NCBI GenBank assembly: GCA_049297375.1 | Contig: JBAQUF010000063.1 | Span: forward strand, 1-19,686 | Length of the DNA: 19,686 bases | Direction of reading: 5' to 3' | DNA from: JAAZNV01 sp049297375 | GTDB lineage: Bacteria; Patescibacteriota; WWE3; UBA101185; UBA10185 | Program-made: the position numbers and the translations under genes | Shown: one piece after another, positions 8,645 to 16,133 of the stretch | How the letters are laid out: each line of letters opens with the position of its first letter | Numbering within the stretch: position 1 is the first letter of the stretch | Notes under the pieces: generated by a model | What the model was told of the DNA's origin: nothing | The model's input: only the letters and a program-made list of their open reading frames with translations | The model's database searches: none

Positions 8645-9523
8645 ATGAATAATTCTAGTATAAATAAACCTTTGGTTTCTGTAATAATGCCTGCTTATAA
8701 CGCTGAAAAGTATATTTCAGAAGCTGTTGAGAGTATTTTAAATCAAACCTACATTAATTTTGAATTTATCATCTTGGATGATGGATCCACTGATAACACT
8801 TGGAAAATTATTAGTTCTTACGCAGCAAAGGATAAGAGGATTGTACTGGTAAAAAATGACTCTAACTTAGGCATAGTTGCTGGTAGGAACAAAGGTTTAG
8901 AGGTATCCCAAGGTAAGTATATTGTTTGGGCGGATTCAGATGATATATCTCTTCCTACAAGAATAGAAAAACAAGTTGACTTTATGGAAAATAATTTAGA
9001 TGTTGGTATTTGCGGTGCTTATATTCAAAGTTTTGTTGATGGTGTAGATAAAGACGTGAGAAAGTATTCAACTAATGATGAAAGTTTAAGGAGAAACATT
9101 TTTAAATATTCCCCTGTTGCCCAACCAGTTTCTATTATTAGGAAAGAGTGTTTTAAGGAAGTTGGTTTATACAACCCTGATTACAGAGTTTCTCAGGATC
9201 TTGATATGTCTTTTAGAATTGGAACAAAGTATAGGTTTGCTAATATTCCTGAGGTCCTTTTGAAATATAGAGTACATCCGAAATCTGCAACCTATTCAAA
9301 TATTAACAAGCAAATAGTTAATACGTTAAAAATTAGAAGAACTTATTCAAGAAGCGGTATGTATAATATGACATTACTTGATAAGGTTGCATACTTTTTA
9401 ACTTGGTTGATGCAATTTCTACCTGTTAATATAGTTTTGTGTATGTTTAAGTTTTTTAGAAGTGCGGATACAGTACTTACTGTATCTAAAGACGAACGTA
9501 GCAGATATTTTAAGAATGCATAA
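8645..9523 (+). CDS. Family 2 glycosyltransferase
   Basis: A 292-residue GT2 enzyme of the common WcaA/SpsA-like type. From the ATG at 8645, PLVSVIMPAYNAEKYISEAV (9-28) and LDDGSTDNTW (44-53) bind the nucleotide, WADSDDISLPTRI (95-107) has the DxD metal site, and SQDLDMSFRI (183-192) carries the ED/QD-type catalytic region. KYRVHPKSAT is a typical late segment. A hydrophobic C-terminal stretch (about 242-265) could touch the membrane. A GTG at 8636 is also in frame, but AGTGAGG just before 8645 acts better as a ribosome binding site for the ATG, although its spacing is short. This gene follows a 60-base gap, so it may open a new transcription unit. Sugar specificity unknown. Confidence 0.9.
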   Translation: MNNSSINKPLVSVIMPAYNAEKYISEAVESILNQTYINFEFIILDDGSTDNTWKIISSYAAKDKRIVLVKNDSNLGIVAGRNKGLEVSQGKYIVWADSDDISLPTRIEKQVDFMENNLDVGICGAYIQSFVDGVDKDVRKYSTNDESLRRNIFKYSPVAQPVSIIRKECFKEVGLYNPDYRVSQDLDMSFRIGTKYRFANIPEVLLKYRVHPKSATYSNINKQIVNTLKIRRTYSRSGMYNMTLLDKVAYFLTWLMQFLPVNIVLCMFKFFRSADTVLTVSKDERSRYFKNA

Positions 9524-10181
9524 TAATAGGGACCTAAATAAAATTGTAGAGTTTGTTCTAAGCGATAATACCACTGATTATGGCTACTATGGTAGTAAAG
9601 CTCTTATTCCAAAAAGGCTCCTGTGGTGGGAAAGAATTAAGATTGCACATAATCTATATAAAAGATATGAAAAGGGCATTGATAAGGATGTTTTAGTAGA
9701 TTTTGGTTGCCAGTTTGCATTTTTATCTACTCTGCTTTCTAAAGAATTTAATAAGGTCTGCTTAGTTGAAACCTCTCAGCACTATGTAGACCTTGGTGTT
9801 TATATGCACGACAAACTTGGAAATGGTAATTATGAAACAATAATTAACTCCAAAGATAATTCTTCAGAATTTATAGATAAGATAAAGTGTAAAGTGAATC
9901 TCTTTCTATTCTTTGATGTTTTAGAGCATGTAAAAAATGTTAAGAAAATGTTAGCAGATTTGAAAAAAATTTCAGGAAATAATACGTATCTAATAGTTTC
10001 TTTACCAACTGAGAACTTTATTTATAATCTTTTAACTAAATTTAAGAAAGAAAAAGGACATATTAATAGATATTTTGAAGTTGAAAATGCACTTAGAGAG
10101 AGTGGTTATAAACTATTAGAGAAGAAAAGTTTATTGCTACTTTTTAATATTTATTTATATAAATATGGTGAAAGTTGCTAA
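9516..10181 (+). CDS. Methyltransferase-like protein with altered SAM motif
   Basis: A 221-residue protein resembling Methyltransf_23 enzymes. The ATG at 9516 is chosen because it overlaps the preceding gene by only 8 bases; an in-frame ATG at 9462 would overlap by 62 bases and add residues encoded within the other gene. VLVDFGCQFAFLS (59-71) aligns with motif I, but the usual GCGxG is GCQFA, so two of the glycines are missing. LFFDVLEHVKNVKKML (131-146) is the normal motif IV region, and GHINRYFEVENALRESGYKL near the end matches the GHIRYFT segment of related sugar methyltransferases. The fold is likely kept; activity is uncertain because of the altered SAM loop. It lies between GT2 and GT4-like genes. 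Confidence 0.78.
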   Translation: MHNNRDLNKIVEFVLSDNTTDYGYYGSKALIPKRLLWWERIKIAHNLYKRYEKGIDKDVLVDFGCQFAFLSTLLSKEFNKVCLVETSQHYVDLGVYMHDKLGNGNYETIINSKDNSSEFIDKIKCKVNLFLFFDVLEHVKNVKKMLADLKKISGNNTYLIVSLPTENFIYNLLTKFKKEKGHINRYFEVENALRESGYKLLEKKSLLLLFNIYLYKYGESC

Positions 10182-11322
10182 TAAAATGGGTAATATAGTT
10201 GTAATTTCACATAAGTTTAACACTCAGCCAGATGATGACCTTGTTTTGTATCTAAAAGGTAAGAAAGAAAAAAATGTAATGCATATTACCCACGCTTTTT
10301 CTGATTCTCCTAATAGAATAAGTACTTGTATTTGGTGTAAAGATGGTAATTCTCATAAAGTATGGAAGTCTAGAGATTACAAAGGCTCTCCCGAGATAAT
10401 TATTTATCTTAAAGAGATAATTTTTACCCTCAAATGTATTTTAAGGTCTAAAGTTTACTGGGAGGCGTGTGTTTGCATGGATGGTTTGTGTACTTTGTAT
10501 GGAATGCTAGGAAAAATGTTTATGCGAGTTAAAAAGGTGATCTATTGGGCAATAGATTTTGTTCCTGATAGTAGATTTAAATCAAAAGCTAAAAATTTTA
10601 TATATAAATCTATTAATACGCTTGGTTACAAGAAAGCAGATGAAATGTGGGATTTATCTCCAAGGATGGTAGAAGCAAGAGAAAAGTTTCTTGGAATAAA
10701 ATTAGAAGACTACAAAAAACATAAAGTAGTTCCTTATGGAGTGTGGGTAGAAAGAATTAGAAGATATTCTTATGAGGAATGTGATAAAAACACATTAGTA
10801 TTTATGGGTCATTTAATTGAGAAGCAAGGAGTGCAGCTTGTTATAAAATCTATTCCTCAGATTGTTAAAAGAAATCCAGATTTTAAATTTAAAGTAATAG
10901 GAAAAGGTAGGTATAAAGATACACTTAAGAAAATGGCTAGTGATTTAAAGATTGAAAGATACGTTAATTTCATGGAAGTAGAAGAAGACATTGTACTTGA
11001 AGAAGAAATTGCTAAATCATGTGTTGCTATAGCTCCCTACATTAAAAGTCTTGATACATGGACCTATTATGCTGATCCTGGTAAGGTAAAGAAGTACTTA
11101 GGGTGTGGGGTTCCTGTTTTGCTAACAAATGTTCCATGGAATGCTAAGGAGATAGAAGAAAATAAGTGTGGTCGAATAATAACTGAAGATTTAAATAGTA
11201 TTGTAAATAATGTGGTAGATTTAATGGGTTGTGATATAAATCAGACACTTAGGGATAATACCTTAAGGTACTCAAAGAGTTTTGACTACAGTACTATTTT
11301 TGATAGTACACCAATATGTTAA
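10165..11322 (+). CDS. GT4-like glycosyltransferase, divergent donor motif
   Basis: A 385-residue GT-B-like protein. The N-terminal part (about 9-190) is divergent; VIYWAIDFVPDSRF (125-138) and KKADEMWDLSPRM (156-168) are typical of the strand just before the interdomain linker. The donor domain is recognisable from LVFMGHLIEKQGVQLVI (211-227), which corresponds to the G-R-K loop, through KFKVIGKGRYKDTL to YADPGKVKKYLGCGVPVLLT (302-321). The EX7E motif is absent: Tyr and Lys stand where the two Glu residues would be (302 and 310), and PGKxxxYLxxGxPV takes its place. The start at 10165 overlaps the previous gene by 17 bases; the ATG at 10186 (residue 8), directly before the first strand NIVVISHKF, is an equally good start. 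Family assignment is good at fold level; function is not known. Confidence 0.8.
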   Translation: MVKVANKMGNIVVISHKFNTQPDDDLVLYLKGKKEKNVMHITHAFSDSPNRISTCIWCKDGNSHKVWKSRDYKGSPEIIIYLKEIIFTLKCILRSKVYWEACVCMDGLCTLYGMLGKMFMRVKKVIYWAIDFVPDSRFKSKAKNFIYKSINTLGYKKADEMWDLSPRMVEAREKFLGIKLEDYKKHKVVPYGVWVERIRRYSYEECDKNTLVFMGHLIEKQGVQLVIKSIPQIVKRNPDFKFKVIGKGRYKDTLKKMASDLKIERYVNFMEVEEDIVLEEEIAKSCVAIAPYIKSLDTWTYYADPGKVKKYLGCGVPVLLTNVPWNAKEIEENKCGRIITEDLNSIVNNVVDLMGCDINQTLRDNTLRYSKSFDYSTIFDSTPIC

Positions 11323-12029
11323 AAAATATTAAAAGATACCTTCATAAGCTAGTGTGTATTGCTCAGGAAGAGAACAGGAAAAACATACTAAAAATGCTTC
11401 CTGAACTAAGTGGTACTGGTGTAAAGATTTTGGATCTTGGTTGTGATGATGGGTCTTGGACGATTTCCGTAGGTACGAAATATCCTAAAGCTCTGTTGTT
11501 TGGAGTAGAGGTAGAGAAGGAAAGAATAAAGCAAGCTGCAAAGAAGGGAATTTGTGTAAAAGAATTTGACTTAAATGAAAAATTTGACTTTGAGGATAAC
11601 ACTTTTGATATAGTTCATAGTAACCAAGTCATTGAGCATTTATATGATACAGATAATTTTATCTCAGAGGTTTATAGGGTTTTAAAGCATGGTGGTGTTT
11701 TTATTGTGTCTACTGTTAACCTATCAAGCTGGCATAATATATTCTCATTGCTGTTAGGTTATCAACCCTTTGACCTATCAAATATTAGTAAAAAGGGTAA
11801 TGTTGGCAACCCTTTATGCCTTTGGAGTGATACTGAATCTGAAAACTCTAGTCGTAGATCTTGGCAGCATCTAAGGCTTTTCACAATATACTCATTATCG
11901 AAGTTTCTTGGTAAATATGGGTTTTCTGTGGTGTCCTCCATGTCTTCTGGTTACTACCCACTACCAAATATCTTTTCTAGAATAGATAAAAAACATTCCC
12001 ATTATTTTGTTTTAAAAGCTTATAAATGA
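11316..12029 (+). CDS. Class I SAM-dependent methyltransferase
   Basis: A 237-residue methyltransferase. KILDLGCDDGSWTI (37-50) is motif I, FGVEVEKERI (62-71) supplies the acidic residue after strand 2, FDLNEKFDFEDNTFDIVHSN (84-103) leads into NQVIEHLYDTDNFISEVYRV (103-122), and LKHGGVFIVST is the post-IV strand. The C-terminal half (LFTIYSLSKFLGKYGFSV) matches the segment that closes the active site in sugar and lipid methyltransferases of this class. It starts 7 bases inside the previous gene, and its TGA overlaps the ATG of the DUF268 gene, so the two are probably translated together. Likely an O-methyltransferase acting on the glycan; the acceptor is unknown. Confidence 0.88.
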   Translation: MLKNIKRYLHKLVCIAQEENRKNILKMLPELSGTGVKILDLGCDDGSWTISVGTKYPKALLFGVEVEKERIKQAAKKGICVKEFDLNEKFDFEDNTFDIVHSNQVIEHLYDTDNFISEVYRVLKHGGVFIVSTVNLSSWHNIFSLLLGYQPFDLSNISKKGNVGNPLCLWSDTESENSSRRSWQHLRLFTIYSLSKFLGKYGFSVVSSMSSGYYPLPNIFSRIDKKHSHYFVLKAYK

Positions 12030-12811
12030 AAGTGTTTAAAAACAAATATAAAAACATAGGATATCTAATTTATAGAATTGTTTCTCCTGTTGTAGATCCT
12101 TTGAAAATAGCCAGTGGCTTGTATGGATATAGTTGGTTTGTGAGAGATTTAGTAAGATTTAGGAACATAAAAAATGGTGAAAAAATAAAATTAATTGATC
12201 TCTATCCAGCTTTACATGATAAATCTATAGACACGTCATTAGATGCTCATTATTTCTACCAGCAGCTTTGGGCTTTTGAAAATATTCAAAAATCATGTGC
12301 TAAAAAACATGTAGATGTAGGTTCTACCTATGAAATGAGTGGGTATTTGTCAAAGATTACAAGTGCTGAATTTGTAGATATAAGACCCATAAATACATCC
12401 TTAAGTAACTTAAAAATAGTTAATGGTGATGTAACAAAGTTACCCTATAAAGATGGTGAAATTAAATCCTTGTCCTGTCTTCATGTGATAGAACATGTAG
12501 GTCTTGGCAGATATGGTGATAAAGTGGATCCTAATGGGTCTGTAAAAGGTATGAAGGAGTTACAAAGAGTGTTAAGTGAAAATGGAAAGTTGTATTTTTC
12601 TACTCCTGTAGGAGTTCCACGCATATGTTTTAATGCTCATAGAGTGTTTAGTCCTAGTTATATAGTTAAAACATTTAGTTTACTTAGCCTTGTTAGTTTT
12701 TCTTTTGTTAACGATGATGGTGTTTTTATTGAAAATGTTGATATATCGTCAGCAGAAAATCAGAATTATGCATGTGGTATGTTTATATTTGAGAAAAAAC
12801 ATGGTGCTTAA
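12026..12811 (+). CDS. DUF268 family protein (predicted methyltransferase)
   Basis: A 261-residue protein whose motifs match the DUF268 family, known from nematodes and scattered bacteria and, to my knowledge, of unproven function. The key segments are HVDVGS (95-100, like a SAM motif I), FVDIRP (116-121), GDVTKLPYKDGEIKSLSC (134-151), SCLHVIEHVGLGRYGD (150-165), ELQRVLSENGKLYFSTPVGV (178-197) and FNAHRVF (202-208). The order of strand, acidic turn, LPxxD, HVIEH and RVL...G is that of class I methyltransferases, so it probably binds SAM or a related nucleotide (inference). The N-terminal 60 residues have an amphipathic or hydrophobic stretch that may contact the membrane. It is coupled to the preceding methyltransferase by an ATGA overlap. 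It most likely modifies a sugar of the same glycan. Confidence 0.87.
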   Translation: MKVFKNKYKNIGYLIYRIVSPVVDPLKIASGLYGYSWFVRDLVRFRNIKNGEKIKLIDLYPALHDKSIDTSLDAHYFYQQLWAFENIQKSCAKKHVDVGSTYEMSGYLSKITSAEFVDIRPINTSLSNLKIVNGDVTKLPYKDGEIKSLSCLHVIEHVGLGRYGDKVDPNGSVKGMKELQRVLSENGKLYFSTPVGVPRICFNAHRVFSPSYIVKTFSLLSLVSFSFVNDDGVFIENVDISSAENQNYACGMFIFEKKHGA

Positions 12812-12819
12812 TTATGAAT

Positions 12820-12825
12820 AAGGAG
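12820..12825 (+). promoter_or_regulatory. Strong Shine-Dalgarno site for the 12834 gene
   Basis: AAGGAG ends eight bases before the ATG at 12834, in the 22-base gap after the DUF268 gene. It supports that start and independent initiation at this gene. Confidence 0.65.
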
Positions 12826-12833
12826 AAGTCTAA

Positions 12834-13721
12834 ATGAATCCGAAGGAAGCAGGCATATCTTTTGTTATTCCTTGCTACAACTGTAAAAAAACAATAAATG
12901 ACACTGTTAAGTCTATCCTTGATTTGAAACTATCTAAATTTGAGATTTGTATGGTCGACGATGGGTCTAAAGATAACACTTGGAAAATGCTTCAAAATTA
13001 TCAAAAAAGGTACCCTAAGAATGTGGTAATTGGTAGGAATGCGGTAAACAAAGGTGGTGCTTACACTAGAAATGAGTGTATAAAAAAGTCTCAATATAGT
13101 TGGTTGTTTATGATTGACGCTGATAATTATTTAGATAAGGCGTCCTTCTTTAGATTAGTTGATAGTGTTACAGGGGAGGATAATGTTGTCTCCTTTCAGA
13201 AGATTTATTTTTTTTACGATATTATTTTTATTGACCTAGTTTATATAAAATGGGTGTTCAAAAAGGAAAAGATGGAATTTAATGATTTAAGAAGAGCTTC
13301 TCATCATCCTGTGGTAGATGGAAATTATCTTTTTCATAGATCAGTATTTGATAAAGTAGGAGGATACGACTGTTATCCAGAATTTGGTGTTCTGGATACA
13401 TGGTCCTTTGGATATAAGATTCTGTTAAATGGTTACTCCATTAAGATAGTAGAAGATGCATTTTATTATCACAGAGTGGTTAGAAACTCTTATTGGTTAA
13501 GAGGTGTAAAAGATTTTAGCAATAGTTTGAAGAGTATATTATTGAAATATCCGTATAGATTTTCAGAGGAAGAAATTTTAAATATTAAGAAATCTAAGGA
13601 TACTCAAAAAACACTAGTAACGCTACAGAATGATTTTGAGTCAGAGCAAGTCAGTTGGTTTTTTGCAGCACTGCTTAAAATTCGTAATATATTTAAAAAT
13701 TTTAATGAAAAAAATAATTGA
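12834..13721 (+). CDS. Family 2 glycosyltransferase
   Basis: A 295-residue GT2 enzyme. ISFVIPCYNCKKTI (8-21) and MVDDGSKDNTW (40-50) form the nucleotide-binding part, MIDADNYLDK (93-102) is the DxD metal site, and HHPVVDGNYLFHRSVFDKVG leads to the acceptor side. GVLDTWSFGYKIL stands where GGxEDxDLxxR normally lies; an Asp is kept but the ED pair is not typical. A strong AAGGAG site supports the start. Its C-terminal end overlaps the next gene by 17 bases. It shares a 17-base stretch with the GT2 gene at 8645 over the DNTWK codons, which reflects their common family and not a mobile repeat. Sugar specificity unknown. Confidence 0.88.
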   Translation: MNPKEAGISFVIPCYNCKKTINDTVKSILDLKLSKFEICMVDDGSKDNTWKMLQNYQKRYPKNVVIGRNAVNKGGAYTRNECIKKSQYSWLFMIDADNYLDKASFFRLVDSVTGEDNVVSFQKIYFFYDIIFIDLVYIKWVFKKEKMEFNDLRRASHHPVVDGNYLFHRSVFDKVGGYDCYPEFGVLDTWSFGYKILLNGYSIKIVEDAFYYHRVVRNSYWLRGVKDFSNSLKSILLKYPYRFSEEEILNIKKSKDTQKTLVTLQNDFESEQVSWFFAALLKIRNIFKNFNEKNN

Positions 13722-14403
13722 TAAAATTATAAGGTTCTTTGGATTTAACATAGTAATAAGAAGAGTGTACTCCGGTAGGTTGTCTAAGGATTATGCTAGG
13801 CTTGAGGGAAACTATGAAAATTATAAACCTCTAAAGCTTCATTTTGGGTGTGGTCCTAGAGTTTTAAAAGGGTGGGTTAATATTGATTTAGTGTATACCC
13901 ACTGTGAAAAGTATTTAAAATATTACACAGATAAATTTTATGGTCCTGAGATTCGTGGTAGTAAAGAAGATTTTTACGCTATTGATATCACAAAGTGTAA
14001 ACTACCTTTACCTGACTGTTCTGTTGATCTTATATTTCATGAAGACTTTATAGAACACCTGTCGCAGAGGGATCAATGGGTATTTTTATCTGAAACTTAC
14101 AGAGTTTTGAAGAAGGGTGGTGTACACAGAGTGAATACACCTGATTTGTTAGTTTCTCTTGAAAAGAGAAGTGATTTTTCAGAGGGAGGGCGTGGACTTT
14201 ACACTGAAGAGTGGGATAACAATGGTCACATATCTGTATTAACTAAAGGTATATTAAGAGATATGGCTGAAAGTATTGGTTATAGTGCTATTAACTTTTG
14301 TCAGAGAGATAAAAGTACCTCAAAAGATATACCTAAAGAATATAGACCTAGTGAAGATAGAGATTCTGAAAGGGGAAATATTTTTGCAGATTTAATAAAA
14401 TAG
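13705..14403 (+). CDS. COG4627-like SAM-dependent methyltransferase
   Basis: A 232-residue protein of the predicted SAM-dependent methyltransferase group often filed as COG4627. The ATG at 13705 is chosen over the in-frame ATG at 13630 because the longer form would overlap the GT2 gene by 92 bases and its extra residues do not resemble this family. LKLHFGCGPRVLKGWVNID (43-61) is the hallmark motif I plus GWxNxD turn. FHEDFIEHLSQRDQWVFLSE (111-130) is motif IV, and YRVLKKGGVHRVNTPDL (132-148) follows with the PDL typical of the family. HISVLTKGILRDMAESIGY is the usual late segment. Members are common in polysaccharide loci; their acceptors are mostly unproven. It is followed 34 bases later by another methyltransferase. 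Confidence 0.88.
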   Translation: MKKIIDKIIRFFGFNIVIRRVYSGRLSKDYARLEGNYENYKPLKLHFGCGPRVLKGWVNIDLVYTHCEKYLKYYTDKFYGPEIRGSKEDFYAIDITKCKLPLPDCSVDLIFHEDFIEHLSQRDQWVFLSETYRVLKKGGVHRVNTPDLLVSLEKRSDFSEGGRGLYTEEWDNNGHISVLTKGILRDMAESIGYSAINFCQRDKSTSKDIPKEYRPSEDRDSERGNIFADLIK

Positions 14404-14424
14404 AAGTAAATGCATATGTTAGAC

Positions 14425-14437
14425 TAACTTAAAAGTT
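14425..14437 (+). repeat. 13-base palindromic motif, copy 1
   Basis: TAACTTAAAAGTT lies directly against the ATG at 14438. It contains the inverted repeat AACTT-AA-AAGTT. A second interrupted palindrome, GTTAGACTAAC (14418-14428), overlaps its left end. The same 13 bases occur at 15180-15192 in the next gap. It could be a protein-binding site or a chance palindrome in AT-rich DNA. Confidence 0.4.
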
Positions 14438-15112
14438 ATGATTGATGAAAAAAAATTTAATCAAATAAGGTATTCCAAGGAGTATGTTCCTAAAATAACT
14501 GATAACGCAAGGATAGGTATTTATAAGAAGCTTGTGCAAAGTAATAAGAGAATCCTGGATGTTGGTTGTGGCGATGGTTACATAGGAAGCATTCTCAAAT
14601 CTCAAAATAACTACATTGTAGGTTTAGATGGTTCCACCAAAGCAATAAAGGTGGCCTCAACTAAGTTGGATAAAGCTATTGAAGCTAACCTGAATACAGA
14701 ATGGTCTTTAAAAGTTAATGAGAAGTTTGATGTGGTCTTTTGTGGGGAGATTATTGAGCATATCTTTGATACGGATACTTTTTTAGAAAACGTAAAAAAA
14801 GTTCTAAATAAAAATGGAATATTGGTTTTATCAACTCCAAATATTGCTTCGTTTGGTAGAAGACTTATGCTTTTAGCTGGGGTTTCCCCTAATGTAGAAA
14901 CTACTTGTAGGGAAAAAGATTCAGGGCATATTAGGTATTTTACTTTGAAGACGTTATGTAAATTGTTGGAAGATCATGGATTCGAGATAAAGAGTGTATC
15001 TTCTGATATTGTTAATTTTTCTAAAAGTGGTAGATTTGCTTCTGTAACTTTGGGTAGGATACTTCCCTCCTTTGGTTCTGATCTAATAGTAAGTGCTTCT
15101 ATTAAAAATTGA
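14438..15112 (+). CDS. Class I SAM-dependent methyltransferase
   Basis: A 224-residue UbiG/Methyltransf_23-like enzyme with all main motifs. RILDVGCGDGYIGSIL (38-53) is a textbook motif I, VGLDGS (61-66) carries the ribose-binding Asp, FDVVFCGEIIEHIFDTDTFL (97-116) is motif IV, and KVLNKNGILVLSTPNI (121-136) is the following strand. DSGHIRYFTLKTLCKLLEDH is the segment that commonly caps the acceptor pocket in sugar methyltransferases. It is the last of six methyltransferases in the window and follows the COG4627-like one after a 34-base gap holding a palindromic motif. No conventional ribosome binding site is visible because the palindrome sits immediately before the ATG. Acceptor unknown. 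Confidence 0.9.
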   Translation: MIDEKKFNQIRYSKEYVPKITDNARIGIYKKLVQSNKRILDVGCGDGYIGSILKSQNNYIVGLDGSTKAIKVASTKLDKAIEANLNTEWSLKVNEKFDVVFCGEIIEHIFDTDTFLENVKKVLNKNGILVLSTPNIASFGRRLMLLAGVSPNVETTCREKDSGHIRYFTLKTLCKLLEDHGFEIKSVSSDIVNFSKSGRFASVTLGRILPSFGSDLIVSASIKN

Positions 15113-15121
15113 TATTTAATA

Positions 15122-15152
15122 TTTACCTTCTGCCTCAAAATATAGATATAAT
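15122..15152 (+). promoter_or_regulatory. Weak candidate sigma-70-type promoter
   Basis: In the 97-base gap before the 15210 gene, TATAAT at 15147-15152 is a perfect -10 box. The best -35 partner is TTTACC at 15122-15127, four of six matches with a long 19-base spacing. TATAAT is common by chance in this composition, so it is only a candidate. The gap being the longest in the window is the main support. No hairpin terminator is visible in the gap. Confidence 0.25.
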
Positions 15153-15179
15153 TAATATAGTCGCAGTAACAACAGTGCT

Positions 15180-15192
15180 TAACTTAAAAGTT
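15180..15192 (+). repeat. 13-base palindromic motif, copy 2
   Basis: An exact second copy of TAACTTAAAAGTT, here 17 bases before the ATG at 15210 and downstream of the candidate -10 box. GTTAG occurs close to both copies. If real, its position would suit an operator for the three genes that follow. Confidence 0.4.
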
Positions 15193-15209
15193 TTGTTAGT
15201 TTAAATAAT

Positions 15210-16133
15210 ATGTCATTTAAGACACCTATCTTAATAAATGCCTTTAATAGGGTAGATACTACTAAAAAAGTATTTGATACCGTAAGGAGTATGAGACCAG
15301 AAAGGTTATTTATTGCAGTTGATGGTCCTAGAGATAACAAGTTAGGGGAATCTAAGAAATGTAATGAAGTTAAAAAAGTTTTTGAAGGTGTAGATTGGGA
15401 TTGTGAAGTTAAAACCCTTTTTAGAGATAAAAATATGGGGTGTCATAAAGCTATTCCAGATGCCATTAACTGGTTTTTTTCTTTTGTAGATGAGGGGATA
15501 ATTCTGGAAGATGATTGTTTACCAAGTAAATCTTTTTTTAGATTTTGTGAGGAACTTCTAGAAAGATACAGAAATAATTCCAAAGTAATGATGATTAGTG
15601 GCGACAATTTCTTACCTGGAAATAAATTCTCGAAGGAGAGTTACTTGTTTTCAAAGTACGCATTTATTTGGGGGTGGGCCACATGGAAAAGGTCATGGAA
15701 TAAGTTTGATAGTGAAATGAAGTCATATCCGAAATTTGTTAGTTCAAAGAAAATTATGAAGTGGTATCCCAATATTATAGAACGATTCTTTTGGAAAACT
15801 GCATTTAATAATAAGTATTTTAATTACAGTGATGGGTGGGATATGAAGTGGTACTATGCTGTGGCTTATAACAAAGGTTTGAGTGTAGTTCCTTCTGTCA
15901 ACTTAATCACTAATCTGGGTTTTAGATCTGATGCTACGGTTACAAAAACATTTAACAAAAAACTGGTTATGCCAAAACGGCTTATAAAGTTTCCACTTTT
16001 ACATCCAGTAAAAATTGAAGCAAGTAGAATATACGATAAAAAAGTTTTTGGTAAAGTTTATCTTTCTACAGTTAATCCAAGAAATATTATTACCAACTAC
16101 ATCACTATTTTTAAAAAGAAAGTAAGAATATGA
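15210..16133 (+). CDS. GNT-I-like GT-A glycosyltransferase
   Basis: A 307-residue nucleotide-diphospho-sugar transferase of a type common in bacterial polysaccharide loci, notably in cyanobacteria. TPILINAFNRVDTTKKVFDT (5-24) is the first strand and helix, LFIAVDGPRDN (33-43) binds the nucleotide, WDCEVKTLFRDKNMGCHKAI (63-82) is a well-kept loop, and GIILEDDCLPSKSFFRFC (96-113) holds the EDD metal motif (E100-D102), the same layout as in GNT-I enzymes. MMISGDNF (127-134) and IWGWATWKRSW (153-163) are family hallmarks. It is cytoplasmic, without membrane segments. No Shine-Dalgarno site is visible. Its TGA shares bases with the ATG of the next gene, linking it to the membrane proteins. Whether it transfers GlcNAc or another sugar cannot be told. 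Confidence 0.88.
   Translation: MSFKTPILINAFNRVDTTKKVFDTVRSMRPERLFIAVDGPRDNKLGESKKCNEVKKVFEGVDWDCEVKTLFRDKNMGCHKAIPDAINWFFSFVDEGIILEDDCLPSKSFFRFCEELLERYRNNSKVMMISGDNFLPGNKFSKESYLFSKYAFIWGWATWKRSWNKFDSEMKSYPKFVSSKKIMKWYPNIIERFFWKTAFNNKYFNYSDGWDMKWYYAVAYNKGLSVVPSVNLITNLGFRSDATVTKTFNKKLVMPKRLIKFPLLHPVKIEASRIYDKKVFGKVYLSTVNPRNIITNYITIFKKKVRI

Noticed and set aside
8792..12988. A 17-base exact repeat, GATAACACTTGGAAAAT, at 8792-8808 and 12972-12988.
   Set aside because: Both copies encode the DNTWK segment of GT2 enzymes in the same frame; it reflects shared ancestry and not a mobile or regulatory repeat.
7235..13704. Longer upstream starts at 7235, 9462 and 13630.
   Set aside because: They would overlap the preceding genes by 53, 62 and 92 bases and add residues that do not fit the families; internal ATGs at 7289, 9516 and 13705 give normal N-termini.
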